60,505 nt of DNA, taken from the NCBI RefSeq assembly GCF_018613795.1, contig NZ_JAGGPN010000033.1, positions 1 to 60,505 of the forward strand, in the 5' to 3' direction. Position 1 is the first letter of the stretch. Every line of letters begins with the position of its first letter. The notes beneath the pieces are model-generated. The model did no database searches and was not told the origin of the DNA. It worked only from the letters and a program-made list of their open reading frames with translations. The stretch comes from Arthrobacter sp. ISL-65. Its GTDB lineage: Bacteria > Actinomycetota > Actinomycetes > Actinomycetales > Micrococcaceae. Both the position numbers and the translations under genes were made by a program. Of the stretch, positions 1 through 10,115 are shown in pieces.

Positions 1-149
1 CTTGACAACCATAGAAGGATCTGTGACATGGTGGATCCTTAGGCTGAAAACGGCGGGTCCCGCACCCGTGGCGTGATCTTCCGCGAACGCGGAAGCGGGC
101 GCCTATGTCACCTTGGCGCGGCTACCATCCTACCGACCCGGAGGCACGG
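1..149. other. Non-coding left edge of the window
   Basis: No gene is seen. A short inverted repeat (AAGGATC at 15-21, GATCCTT at 34-40, 12-nt loop) lies downstream of the nucleoside hydrolase gene but has no T-run. TTGACA at 2-7 resembles a -35 box, but no acceptable -10 follows at 16-18 nt. Confidence 0.5.
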
Positions 150-1181
150 CTAGCTACGCTGCCCCACTGCCGCGGCCAGCTTGCCCACCGAGGAGATCAG
201 TTCGTCGAAGCACTGCTCGGGATCGTTTGAGGTGACAATCCTGGCATTGAACGGCTCCTTCCAGATGCCCCGGAAGTCGGCAACGGTGGTCCCGACCAGA
301 CGGGACGATTCCGTTTCCACGTGCACGGTGGCCGGCCGCGTGCCGAACGGGGTGCGTCCGACGGCCGCGGCTGCGGCGAACGCGTCATGCATGTGCGCGA
401 TGTAGCCCTGGTCGTAGAGCCGGTGGAACTCCATGTAGAAGCGGATGGCATCCGAGAGGCACGCCACGAGCGGGTTGCCCGAGCCGCTGCGCTGGCCTTC
501 CGACTGTTCGGGCAGCACGAGTTCCGGTTCGGCTCCGGCGGCCTCGGCGAGCCGCCGCAGGTGCTCGGGCCGCAGCTCGATGCGTTCCGTGGTCTCGAGG
601 GCGCACACCACCGGAAGGCTGTCCTCCGGAAGGCCGCCGTAGGCGGCGAAGACCTCCGCGGCGGCGTGCGGGTCCACGGAAACGTTCCACTCCGCCGTCG
701 GCGTCGTGTTGCCCTGGTAGTTAAAGCAACCGCCCATGATGACCAGCCCCTTGAGCAGCTTGGGAAGGTCCGGTTCCGCCCGCAGCGCCAGCGCGAAGTT
801 CGTCAGCGGCCCGGTGATGAGTCCAGTGACCTCACCCGGGCGTGCCCGGGCCGTTTCCACCCACACGTCAACGGCATGCCGCGGTGATATCCCGCGCTTC
901 GGCGGCGGGAGCTCGGCATAGCCGATACCCTGCGGGCCGTGCGTTTCCTCCGTGGTGACCAGCGGAATCTCCAGGGGCACTTCCGCACCCACTGCAACTT
1001 CAATGCCGGCCCGGCCGCAGAGTTCCAGCAGTGCGAGGTTGTTCAGTGCCACCTGGCGGGCACCCACATTGCCCGCCGTGCAGGTGATGGCCTCGATCCG
1101 GACCTCCGGCCGGGACAGCAGGTAGACCAGCGCGAGGGCGTCATCGATCCCGGTGTCAACATCCATGAGGATGGACGGCAT
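150..1181 (-). CDS. Nucleoside hydrolase (inosine/uridine-preferring family)
   Basis: Predicted cytoplasmic N-ribosyl hydrolase that splits ribonucleosides into base and ribose for salvage. The 343-aa protein opens with the family signature DVDTGIDDA (residues 7-15), the aspartate cluster that binds the catalytic Ca2+. It also has the C-terminal HDAFA element near residue 269 that contributes the catalytic histidine region. Length is normal for the IunH family (310-350 aa). The ATG overlaps the stop of the upstream aldo/keto reductase by one base (TGATG), so the two are probably co-translated. Whether the substrate is a purine or a pyrimidine nucleoside cannot be read from the sequence. Confidence 0.9.
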   Translation of the reverse strand: MPSILMDVDTGIDDALALVYLLSRPEVRIEAITCTAGNVGARQVALNNLALLELCGRAGIEVAVGAEVPLEIPLVTTEETHGPQGIGYAELPPPKRGISPRHAVDVWVETARARPGEVTGLITGPLTNFALALRAEPDLPKLLKGLVIMGGCFNYQGNTTPTAEWNVSVDPHAAAEVFAAYGGLPEDSLPVVCALETTERIELRPEHLRRLAEAAGAEPELVLPEQSEGQRSGSGNPLVACLSDAIRFYMEFHRLYDQGYIAHMHDAFAAAAAVGRTPFGTRPATVHVETESSRLVGTTVADFRGIWKEPFNARIVTSNDPEQCFDELISSVGKLAAAVGQRS

Positions 1182-2158
1182 CAGAACAGGGCCACCTTGG
1201 GGGTCTGCGGGAAGATGGCATCCAGTTCGTCAAGTTCGGCCCGGTCCGGCACCCAGGCCACCGCCCCGGCATTCTGCCGGACCTGCTCCGGACGCGTGGC
1301 GCCAGCTATCACGCTGCTGACAGACGGCTGCGCCGCAAGCCAGGAGAAGGCCACCTGCACTTCAGTCAGGTCACGGGCGGCGGCGAAGGCGCTGAACGCC
1401 TTCAGCTGCTGCCAGTCGGCTTCGTGCACCAAGTTGGTCCGTGTGTGGCTGAGGCGTGAACCTTCCGGCGCCTGGTCCTGCACGTACTTGCCGGTCAGGA
1501 GGCCGTTGGCCAGCGGGAAGTAAGGCAGCACGCCCAGCCCGTAGGCCTCGGCCGCCGGAGTGACTTCTTGCTCTGCGCGGCGGTCCAGGAGGTTGTAGTG
1601 GTTCTGAGCGGAGACAAACCGGGCCCCGCCGCGGGCGCGCGCCACGTATTCGGCGTCGGCGATCTGCCAGCCGGCGCGGTTCGAGTGGCCGATGTAGCGC
1701 ACCTTGCCGCTGGTGACGAGGTCGTTCAGTGCGTCGAGGGTCTCCTCGATCGGCGTCAAAGGGTCGGGCGTGTGGAACTGGTACAGGTCGATGTAGTCGG
1801 TTCCGAGCCGGCGGAGGGAGGCCTCCGCGGCGCGGATGACATAGCGGCGTGAACCGCGGGCTCCGAAGTCCTCGCCGTTGGCTCCGCGCATGTCCATGCC
1901 AAACTTCGTGGCCACCACGACGTCGTCCCGCCTGGCCCCCAGCGCCCTGCCGAGCATCGTTTCGCTGAGTCCCGGTTCGCGGCCGTAAGTATCGGCGACG
2001 TCGAAGAGTGTGATCCCGGCGTCGAGGGCGGCACGAACGACGGCGTCCGTGCCCTCCTGCGATTCGGTCACCGTGTTGGCCCGGCCGAGGTTGTTGCAGC
2101 CAAGGCCCACGACGGAGACGGTCAGTCCGGATTTTCCAAGACGGCGGTATTCAGTCAT
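1181..2158 (-). CDS. Aldo/keto reductase
   Basis: NAD(P)H-dependent oxidoreductase of the (beta/alpha)8 aldo/keto reductase superfamily, 325 aa. The catalytic tetrad is visible: Asp53 and Tyr58 in FDVADTYG, Lys85 in VVATKFG, and His in YQFHTPD near residue 129. The N-terminal YRRLGKSGLTVSVVGLGC is typical of the bacterial AKR subgroup that includes YghZ- and Tas-like enzymes. It is the upstream member of a pair with the nucleoside hydrolase (1-nt overlap). The physiological substrate is unknown; pairing with a ribose-releasing enzyme hints at sugar or carbonyl handling, which is inference only. Confidence 0.9.
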   Translation of the reverse strand: MTEYRRLGKSGLTVSVVGLGCNNLGRANTVTESQEGTDAVVRAALDAGITLFDVADTYGREPGLSETMLGRALGARRDDVVVATKFGMDMRGANGEDFGARGSRRYVIRAAEASLRRLGTDYIDLYQFHTPDPLTPIEETLDALNDLVTSGKVRYIGHSNRAGWQIADAEYVARARGGARFVSAQNHYNLLDRRAEQEVTPAAEAYGLGVLPYFPLANGLLTGKYVQDQAPEGSRLSHTRTNLVHEADWQQLKAFSAFAAARDLTEVQVAFSWLAAQPSVSSVIAGATRPEQVRQNAGAVAWVPDRAELDELDAIFPQTPKVALF

Positions 2159-2230
2159 GGGATCACCCTATAACGTCCCCGGCGGCAGCTCTCGCGGCCC
2201 GCCTTTCCGGCCGGCTCCTCGAGGAACCCC

Positions 2231-2449
2231 TCAGGCGGAGGCGAACTCCAGGCCGTGCTCCTCCAGCGCATCCTGGAGCTGCGCCAGGGTCCGCGGGCAG
2301 ATGCCCGGCAGCGCCGCCAGCTGGCGCCGGCCGAACTGCGCCAGCTGCTCAAGGGACTCCACGCCGGAGTGGGCGAGGATTCTGCGGTCGGGCGAGGCGA
2401 GGCCCCGCGGAAGCGGCGTGCGTCCCGGCTGGGCTGACTTCTTCGTCAT
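2231..2449 (-). CDS. Small helix-hairpin-helix (RNA polymerase alpha-CTD-like) protein
   Basis: A 72-aa protein starting MTKKSAQPGR. The C-terminal 45 residues (SGVESLEQLAQFGRRQLAAL, then PGICPRTLAQLQDAL) have the layout of the helix-hairpin-helix fold found in the C-terminal domain of the RNA polymerase alpha subunit and in many small actinobacterial DNA-binding proteins. The ATG at 2449 was chosen because the reading frame continues upstream as an overlap of the neighbouring gene with no other good start. It sits 47 nt after the unrecognised 186-aa gene. DNA binding is inferred from the fold, not shown. Confidence 0.7.
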   Translation of the reverse strand: MTKKSAQPGRTPLPRGLASPDRRILAHSGVESLEQLAQFGRRQLAALPGICPRTLAQLQDALEEHGLEFASA

Positions 2450-2496
2450 GACGTTCTGCCTTCCTGGTGCTGACTGCGTTGGGTGCTTGAACTGCT

Positions 2497-3057
2497 TTAG
2501 AGGGTGAAGCTGGCCACCTGCTTGGGTGAATGCTTGAGCTTCAGGGCCGAGGGGTCGCTGAACGGGGCGGCTCCAATGCTCAGCTTGGTGAAGTCCAGGT
2601 CCTCGCCACGGATGCAGACCTTGATCGCGTTCACGGCCTTGTTCACGTCCGGGCAAAGGCAGAAGATGTTGAGCTTGGCGTCGCTGAATTCCGAGCGGTC
2701 CACAATGCCCAGGCCGCGCCAGGCCAGGTGGCCCGAGAGCGCGTCCTTCGCCTTTTCCTCCAGGTAGCGGTCGCGGCTGGTGCCCTCCCTGGTCTTGAGC
2801 GCGTACTGAGCCACCACCCAGTACTGCTCCTCGTCGGGAATCTCGGCGTAGCCGTCCTCGGTGCAGGCCGCCTCGAAGGCGTCCATCAGGCGCTCGGCTG
2901 CCTCGGCGTCCGGCACGTCGGTTTCCTGGGTCTTGCTCTGGTGCCCCACGGCGCCATGGTTCATGACGAACTGGCTGTAGTCCTCGTCGTACCAGGCTTC
3001 CCGGAACAGCAGGGTTCCTTCGTCGTCGCGTTTGTAGACCCGGATAATTCCGCTCAT
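2497..3057 (-). CDS. Conserved hypothetical protein, 186 aa
   Basis: I do not recognise the family. The protein starts [20 protein letters not shown]. It is acidic, has no membrane segment or signal peptide, and contains a central stretch (AERLMDAFEAACTEDGYAEI, then a WVVAQYAL segment) that looks helical. The start at 3057 is supported by an ATGA overlap of 4 nt with the stop of the DUF402 gene; an upstream in-frame start at 3078 is less likely. Its place in a coupled chain dxs - DUF402 - this gene suggests co-expression with isoprenoid precursor synthesis, but no function can be assigned. Confidence 0.75.
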   Translation of the reverse strand: MSGIIRVYKRDDEGTLLFREAWYDEDYSQFVMNHGAVGHQSKTQETDVPDAEAAERLMDAFEAACTEDGYAEIPDEEQYWVVAQYALKTREGTSRDRYLEEKAKDALSGHLAWRGLGIVDRSEFSDAKLNIFCLCPDVNKAVNAIKVCIRGEDLDFTKLSIGAAPFSDPSALKLKHSPKQVASFTL

Positions 3058-3599
3058 GCCCGTCCTCTCGTAAACCAACTGGTGTCTGTGCCGTCAAATG
3101 GCGCGTCCTGGCCCTTGACGGCAAGGAACAGGGCGTCGCACTCGGCCTGCATGGCGTGCACCAGCGTCTCAGGGTACTCCATGCGGAGCCTGTGCTCGGC
3201 GAACTCGTCCTCGTCGTCGACGAACACGCCGCGCTGCACCGAGCGGATCACGTCGAGGTCCATGTCGATGACGTGGAATTCAGTGACGCCCTGCTGGATC
3301 CTGCGCCACTCGTGGCCGGTGGCCAGGTCGACGTAGACGCGGAAGTCGCCCAGATAGGTGTCGTCATAGAAGGTCACGACGAACTCGCCGGTCCGCGGAA
3401 CCAGCAGCACGGCATCGGACGCGGTGTAAAAGGCGGCGCCGGGCCGGGAACAGAACTCGTTGGCCGGTTGGAAGATCCACCAGCCGTGCTGGTCCTCGCC
3501 AAGGTACCTGCCAGGCACCACCCAGTGTGCCGAGCCGTCCCATTTGCGGTTGCGGGACACCACCAGTTCCCCTGGCTGCAGGGAATCGGGCTCCCTCAC
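3054..3599 (-). CDS. DUF402 domain-containing (FomD-like) protein
   Basis: A 181-aa cytoplasmic protein with DUF402 features: the [20 protein letters not shown] segment early on and the acidic stretch [20 protein letters not shown] followed by [10 protein letters not shown]. This matches the core of FomD-type hydrolases, which act on nucleotide-linked phosphoesters or phosphonates with divalent metals. The start is a GTG inside the GTGA overlap with the dxs stop codon (3596-3599), and the stop overlaps the next gene by ATGA, so it is the middle member of a translationally coupled trio. The actual substrate is unknown. Confidence 0.85.
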   Translation of the reverse strand: MREPDSLQPGELVVSRNRKWDGSAHWVVPGRYLGEDQHGWWIFQPANEFCSRPGAAFYTASDAVLLVPRTGEFVVTFYDDTYLGDFRVYVDLATGHEWRRIQQGVTEFHVIDMDLDVIRSVQRGVFVDDEDEFAEHRLRMEYPETLVHAMQAECDALFLAVKGQDAPFDGTDTSWFTRGRA

Positions 3600-5569
3600 A
3601 GTTTGGGCAGGCTTCCGGTGGTGGGGTGTTCCTGGCCGGGCAGCGGACGGGCGAACGGAACCTTGGTCCCAAGGACCTGGGCGACGACGTCGTGGGTGAT
3701 CTGTTGGGCGGTCAGGCCCACCCGCTCCAGCACCTGGCTCCGGGTGCCGTGGTCCAGGAATTCGACGGGCAGGCCAACCTCGTTGAGGGCAGTGTCCACA
3801 CCGGCGGCGCGCATCTCCTGGCGGATTCTGGATCCGACTCCTCCGGCCCGGACGCCGTCCTCGATACAGATGACCAAACGGTGCCTGGCGGCCAGGGCGA
3901 TGATCGACTTCCGCACCGGGAGGACCCAGCGAGGGTCCACGACGGTGGAGCTGATTCCCTGCGCGCCCAGCCGGTTGGCGACGTTCAGGGCCAGCTCGGA
4001 CATGCCGCCCACGCTGACAATCAGGACATCGTTCTCGGTAGATCCGGCCGGGCGGCGGGACAGCACGTCCACGCCGTCGGCCAGCCGTTCAATGGCCTCG
4101 ACCTCGGCGCCGACAGTTCCCTTGGAATAGCGGATCACAGTGGGGGCGTCCTCGATGGCGACGGCTTCGCGGAGCTCTTCGCGCAGCCGCGAGGCATCGC
4201 GCGGCGCAGCCAAGTGGAGCCCGGGAACGATCTGGACCATGGCCATGTCCCACATCCCGTGGTGGCTTGCGCCGTCGGGGCCGGTGACGCCGGCGCGGTC
4301 CAGGACAACCGTCACGCCCGCCTTGTGCAGGGCGACGTCCATCAGGAGCTGGTCAAAGGCGCGGTTGAGGAAGGTGGCGTAGACAGCCACCACCGGGTGC
4401 AGCCCGCCGAAAGCCATGCCCGCCGCGGACGTGAGCGCGTGCTGTTCGGCAATGCCGACGTCGAACACGCGCTCCGGGTAGCGCGCCGCGAACTTGTGCA
4501 GCCCGACCGGGATGAGCATGGCGCCGGTGATGCCGACAATGTCTTTGCGCTCGTCGGCGAGGTCCGCGATTTCATCGGCGAACACCGACGTCCAGGACTT
4601 CGCCCCGCCGACTTCTGCCGGCTCGCCCGTTTCGGGGTCGATGATCCCGACGGCGTGGAACTGGTCCGCTTCGTGCGCCCGGGCCGGCGCGTAGCCGTGC
4701 CCCTTTTCGGTCATGGCGTGCACGATGACCGGACCGGCGTAGTGTTTGGCGGTGGACAGGGCGTGTTCCATGGCCTGCAGGTTGTGGCCGTCCACCGGGC
4801 CGATGTACTTCATGCCGAGGTCCTCGAACATGCCCTGCGGCGCCCACCAGTCCTTGATGCCCTTTTTCATGGCGTGCAGGCTCTTGTAGGTGAACTGGCC
4901 GGCGGGGCCGCCGTTCTGGAGCTTTTTCTTCCACCAGTCCAGGGCGCCCTCGTAGGCGGGGGCGGTGCGGAGGGAGTCGATGGTGGGGCGCAGGGACGCC
5001 AGGTAGTCGGCAAAGCCTCCGACGGTGGGGGCGTAGGAGCGGCCGTTGTCGTTGACGACAATCACGACGCGGCGCTTCTTGTCCGCCGCGATGTTGTTGA
5101 TGGCTTCCCAGGCCATGCCGCCGGTGAGCGCGCCGTCACCGACGACGGCGACGACGTACCGGTCGCCGTCACCGGTCAGCTGCCGGGCGCGGGAAATGCC
5201 GTCGGCCCAGGACAGCGAGGATGAGGCGTGGGAGCTCTCGACGATGTCATGCTCCGACTCTGCGCGGTCGGGGTAGCCGGACATGCCGTCCTGCTGGCGG
5301 AGGGTGCTGAAGTCGTGCCGTCCGGTGAGGAGCTTGTGCACGTATGACTGGTGGCCGGTGTCAAAGACAATGCTGTCGCGGGGCGAATCGAAGATCCGGT
5401 GCACCGCCATGGTCAGTTCGACGACGCCGAGGTTGGGACCCAGGTGCCCTCCCGTCTGGGAGACGTTGCCGATCAGGAATTCCCTGACCTCGGCGGCCAG
5501 CTGATTCAGCTGCGCCGCGGACAACTTGCTCAGGTCCTGCGGATTCCGGATGGTCTCCAAGATTCCCAA
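3596..5569 (-). CDS. dxs: 1-deoxy-D-xylulose-5-phosphate synthase
   Basis: First enzyme of the MEP isoprenoid pathway: thiamin-diphosphate-dependent condensation of pyruvate and glyceraldehyde 3-phosphate. The thiamin-binding [15 protein letters not shown] motif starts near residue 143, and the transketolase-type catalytic glutamate is in [13 protein letters not shown] near residue 373. I place the start at the TTG at 5569, preceded by AAGGAGG with 5-nt spacing, giving 657 aa beginning [13 protein letters not shown] (first residue read as Met). A longer reading frame to 5689 exists, but it would run through the acnA terminator hairpin at 5652-5687 and add a non-homologous leader. The stop overlaps the DUF402 start by GTGA. 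Confidence 0.97.
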   Translation of the reverse strand: MGILETIRNPQDLSKLSAAQLNQLAAEVREFLIGNVSQTGGHLGPNLGVVELTMAVHRIFDSPRDSIVFDTGHQSYVHKLLTGRHDFSTLRQQDGMSGYPDRAESEHDIVESSHASSSLSWADGISRARQLTGDGDRYVVAVVGDGALTGGMAWEAINNIAADKKRRVVIVVNDNGRSYAPTVGGFADYLASLRPTIDSLRTAPAYEGALDWWKKKLQNGGPAGQFTYKSLHAMKKGIKDWWAPQGMFEDLGMKYIGPVDGHNLQAMEHALSTAKHYAGPVIVHAMTEKGHGYAPARAHEADQFHAVGIIDPETGEPAEVGGAKSWTSVFADEIADLADERKDIVGITGAMLIPVGLHKFAARYPERVFDVGIAEQHALTSAAGMAFGGLHPVVAVYATFLNRAFDQLLMDVALHKAGVTVVLDRAGVTGPDGASHHGMWDMAMVQIVPGLHLAAPRDASRLREELREAVAIEDAPTVIRYSKGTVGAEVEAIERLADGVDVLSRRPAGSTENDVLIVSVGGMSELALNVANRLGAQGISSTVVDPRWVLPVRKSIIALAARHRLVICIEDGVRAGGVGSRIRQEMRAAGVDTALNEVGLPVEFLDHGTRSQVLERVGLTAQQITHDVVAQVLGTKVPFARPLPGQEHPTTGSLPKL

Positions 5570-5651
5570 CGGCCCCTCCTTCGGCTGGTAGACATGCCTA
5601 TTAACTCTAACGCCTCCGCGCTGGCACTCGGGCAGCGCCAGCAGCAAGGCA

Positions 5652-5687
5652 GAGGCCCCGGCCGGTCTGCTGACCGGCCGGGGCCTC
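5652..5687 (-). terminator. Hairpin terminator downstream of acnA
   Basis: Perfect 16-bp stem (5652-5667 paired with 5672-5687) with a TGCT loop, very GC-rich, lying 38 nt after the acnA stop codon and before dxs. There is no strong T-run on the minus strand, which is common for actinobacterial terminators. Confidence 0.75.
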
Positions 5688-5725
5688 ACCGCACTGCTTA
5701 CCGGGGCTGGCCCGGCTAAATCCCG

Positions 5726-8551
<2,826 letters not shown>

Positions 8552-8603
8552 CGCAGGACTCCTCTCGCAACAGTTTCATCTTTGTCGCGCGGTAGACCGC
8601 TTG

Positions 8604-8642
8604 CTAGTTAGGTCATCCTAACTAGTACAAGGTCATACACAA
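8604..8642 (-). promoter_or_regulatory. Probable acnA promoter with a 22-bp palindromic operator
   Basis: A perfect inverted repeat (CTAGTTAGG, TCAT, CCTAACTAG at 8604-8625) overlaps a plausible promoter reading toward acnA: -35 TTGTGT (8642-8637), 16-nt spacer, -10 TAGGAT (8620-8615). The overlap with the -10 suggests a repressor site. The sequence does not match the AcnR motif known from Corynebacterium; TTAGG/CCTAA half-sites resemble iron-regulator (DtxR/IdeR) boxes but the spacing differs. Confidence 0.55.
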
Positions 8643-8705
8643 GAGCATGGGGTCAGCCGAGAATACGGCGCGCGACGTGGGACTACTACGCCCATCCTAG
8701 CCACA

Positions 8706-10115
8706 TCAGCCGCGGGGAGTCAGCAGCGCGACTGTCTCCAGGTGGTGCGTGTGCGGGTACAGGTCGAAGGCCCGCAACCCGGCCAGCTGCCAGCCGCCCT
8801 CCTGGAAGTAACCAATGTCTCGTGCGAACGACGACGGGTCGCAGGACACATAGGCAATGGCGCGGGGGCTTGAGGCAATCAGCTGGCTGACCACGGCCTT
8901 GCCCGCACCGGCGCGCGGCGGGTCGAGAATGAGGGCGTCGAACTGGCGGGGCCGCTGGCGGAGCACCCGCTCCACCTTGCCCTGCACGATCTCCACCTGC
9001 GGTGAACCGTGCAGGTTTTTCCGGGCGTCCCGGCTGGTGCCCGGGGCCCCCTCCACCGACAGGACGGACCCGGTCTCCCCCACCGCGTCGGCCAGCGGGG
9101 CCGTGAAGAGGCCTGCACCGGCGTAGAGGTCGGCCACCGCGGCGCCGGGTTCCAGGAACCCGCCCTCGTGCAGGAATCCGGTGACGGCACCCACCAGGGT
9201 TTCCGGCGCGTCGCGGTGGATCTGCCAGAACCCCGCACCAGTGACCCGGTAGTCGTGGCCGGCCGCAGATTCCTGGACCCAGGTCCGGCCGCGGAGCTGC
9301 AGAGTCTCATTTTTGAGCGGATCGTAGCTGGCCACGGACACGTCCGCGGGAAGCTGAGCCAGGATGGAGTTCAGCCGTTTGGCGCGGGTCCCCGGGGCGG
9401 GGGCGAGCAGTACGAGCGGCCGCGAGCCATTGGCGGGCGCGGCCACCTCCACCCGTTCGATGCCCTGAAGGTCCACATCCCACAGCCGCAGGGCGTTGAT
9501 GCCGTCCACCGCCAGGGGCATTTCCTGTACGGGAATCACCTGGTCGGAGCGGTGGGCATGCATGCCGAGCCGGCCGCTCTGGGTGACGCCGAAGCTGGCG
9601 CGCGTGCGCCACGCAAGGCCGGCCCCGCCGTCGTCCGCTTTTCCGGCACCGTCCGTTTGTCCGGCACCGTCCGCTAGTCCGGCGCCGTCGGCTTTTGCGG
9701 CTTGTCCGACCGCTTCCACGTCCGGGGAGAGTTCGACGGCGGCCAGCCGCCGGAGCTGTTCGGCCAGCACCTCCGATTTGAGCCTCCGCTGGCGCTGCAG
9801 CGACACGTGGCCGAGTTCGGCGCCGCCGACCGGCGGACGCCCGTGTGCCCAGGAGCCGGCGGAATCGGCGCTTCGCCAGAAGTGCGGAACCCGGTCCGGC
9901 GAAGCATCGAGGACTTCCACAACGTCCGCGCGCCAGAACTTGGCCTTCTCTTCGGCGTCGGTGAGCCGGACCCGCACCCGCTCCCCCGGGATGCCGTGGC
10001 GGACGAACACGACGCGGCCCTCATGGCGGGCAACGCAGTGTCCGCCGTGGGCGACGGGGCCGACGTCGACCACCAGTTCGAGTCCGGTGGAGGTGGTCTG
10101 GGTGTCCGGGCTCAT
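8706..10115 (-). CDS. Class I SAM-dependent RNA methyltransferase (TrmA/RlmD type, TRAM domain)
   Basis: Predicted 5-methyluridine methyltransferase of tRNA or 23S rRNA, 469 aa. An N-terminal TRAM RNA-binding domain (about residues 8-70) is followed by the RNA-binding/central region and a C-terminal Rossmann methyltransferase with VADLYAGAGLFTAPLA, the DPPRAGAGK motif, the catalytic cysteine in AYVSCDPSSFARD and the general-base glutamate in HHLETVALL. The cysteines that hold a [4Fe-4S] cluster in E. coli RlmD are not seen. An 18-bp coding repeat expands a Gly/Ala/Asp linker (about residues 141-170). The ATG overlaps the permease stop by ATGA. The target uridine cannot be decided from sequence. 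Confidence 0.9.
   Translation of the reverse strand: MSPDTQTTSTGLELVVDVGPVAHGGHCVARHEGRVVFVRHGIPGERVRVRLTDAEEKAKFWRADVVEVLDASPDRVPHFWRSADSAGSWAHGRPPVGGAELGHVSLQRQRRLKSEVLAEQLRRLAAVELSPDVEAVGQAAKADGAGLADGAGQTDGAGKADDGGAGLAWRTRASFGVTQSGRLGMHAHRSDQVIPVQEMPLAVDGINALRLWDVDLQGIERVEVAAPANGSRPLVLLAPAPGTRAKRLNSILAQLPADVSVASYDPLKNETLQLRGRTWVQESAAGHDYRVTGAGFWQIHRDAPETLVGAVTGFLHEGGFLEPGAAVADLYAGAGLFTAPLADAVGETGSVLSVEGAPGTSRDARKNLHGSPQVEIVQGKVERVLRQRPRQFDALILDPPRAGAGKAVVSQLIASSPRAIAYVSCDPSSFARDIGYFQEGGWQLAGLRAFDLYPHTHHLETVALLTPRG
9636..9689. repeat. Three tandem 18-bp units inside the methyltransferase gene
   Basis: Units 9636-9653, 9654-9671 and 9672-9689 differ at only a few positions and share the core TCCGGCACCGTC or TCCGGCGCCGTC. 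They encode a repeated (A/T)DGAG linker on the minus strand, with decayed partial copies on both sides. Confidence 0.8.

Noticed and set aside
5570..5689. N-terminal extension of Dxs (40 residues)
   Set aside because: It would cross the acnA terminator hairpin and lacks homology; the TTG at 5569 has a strong Shine-Dalgarno.
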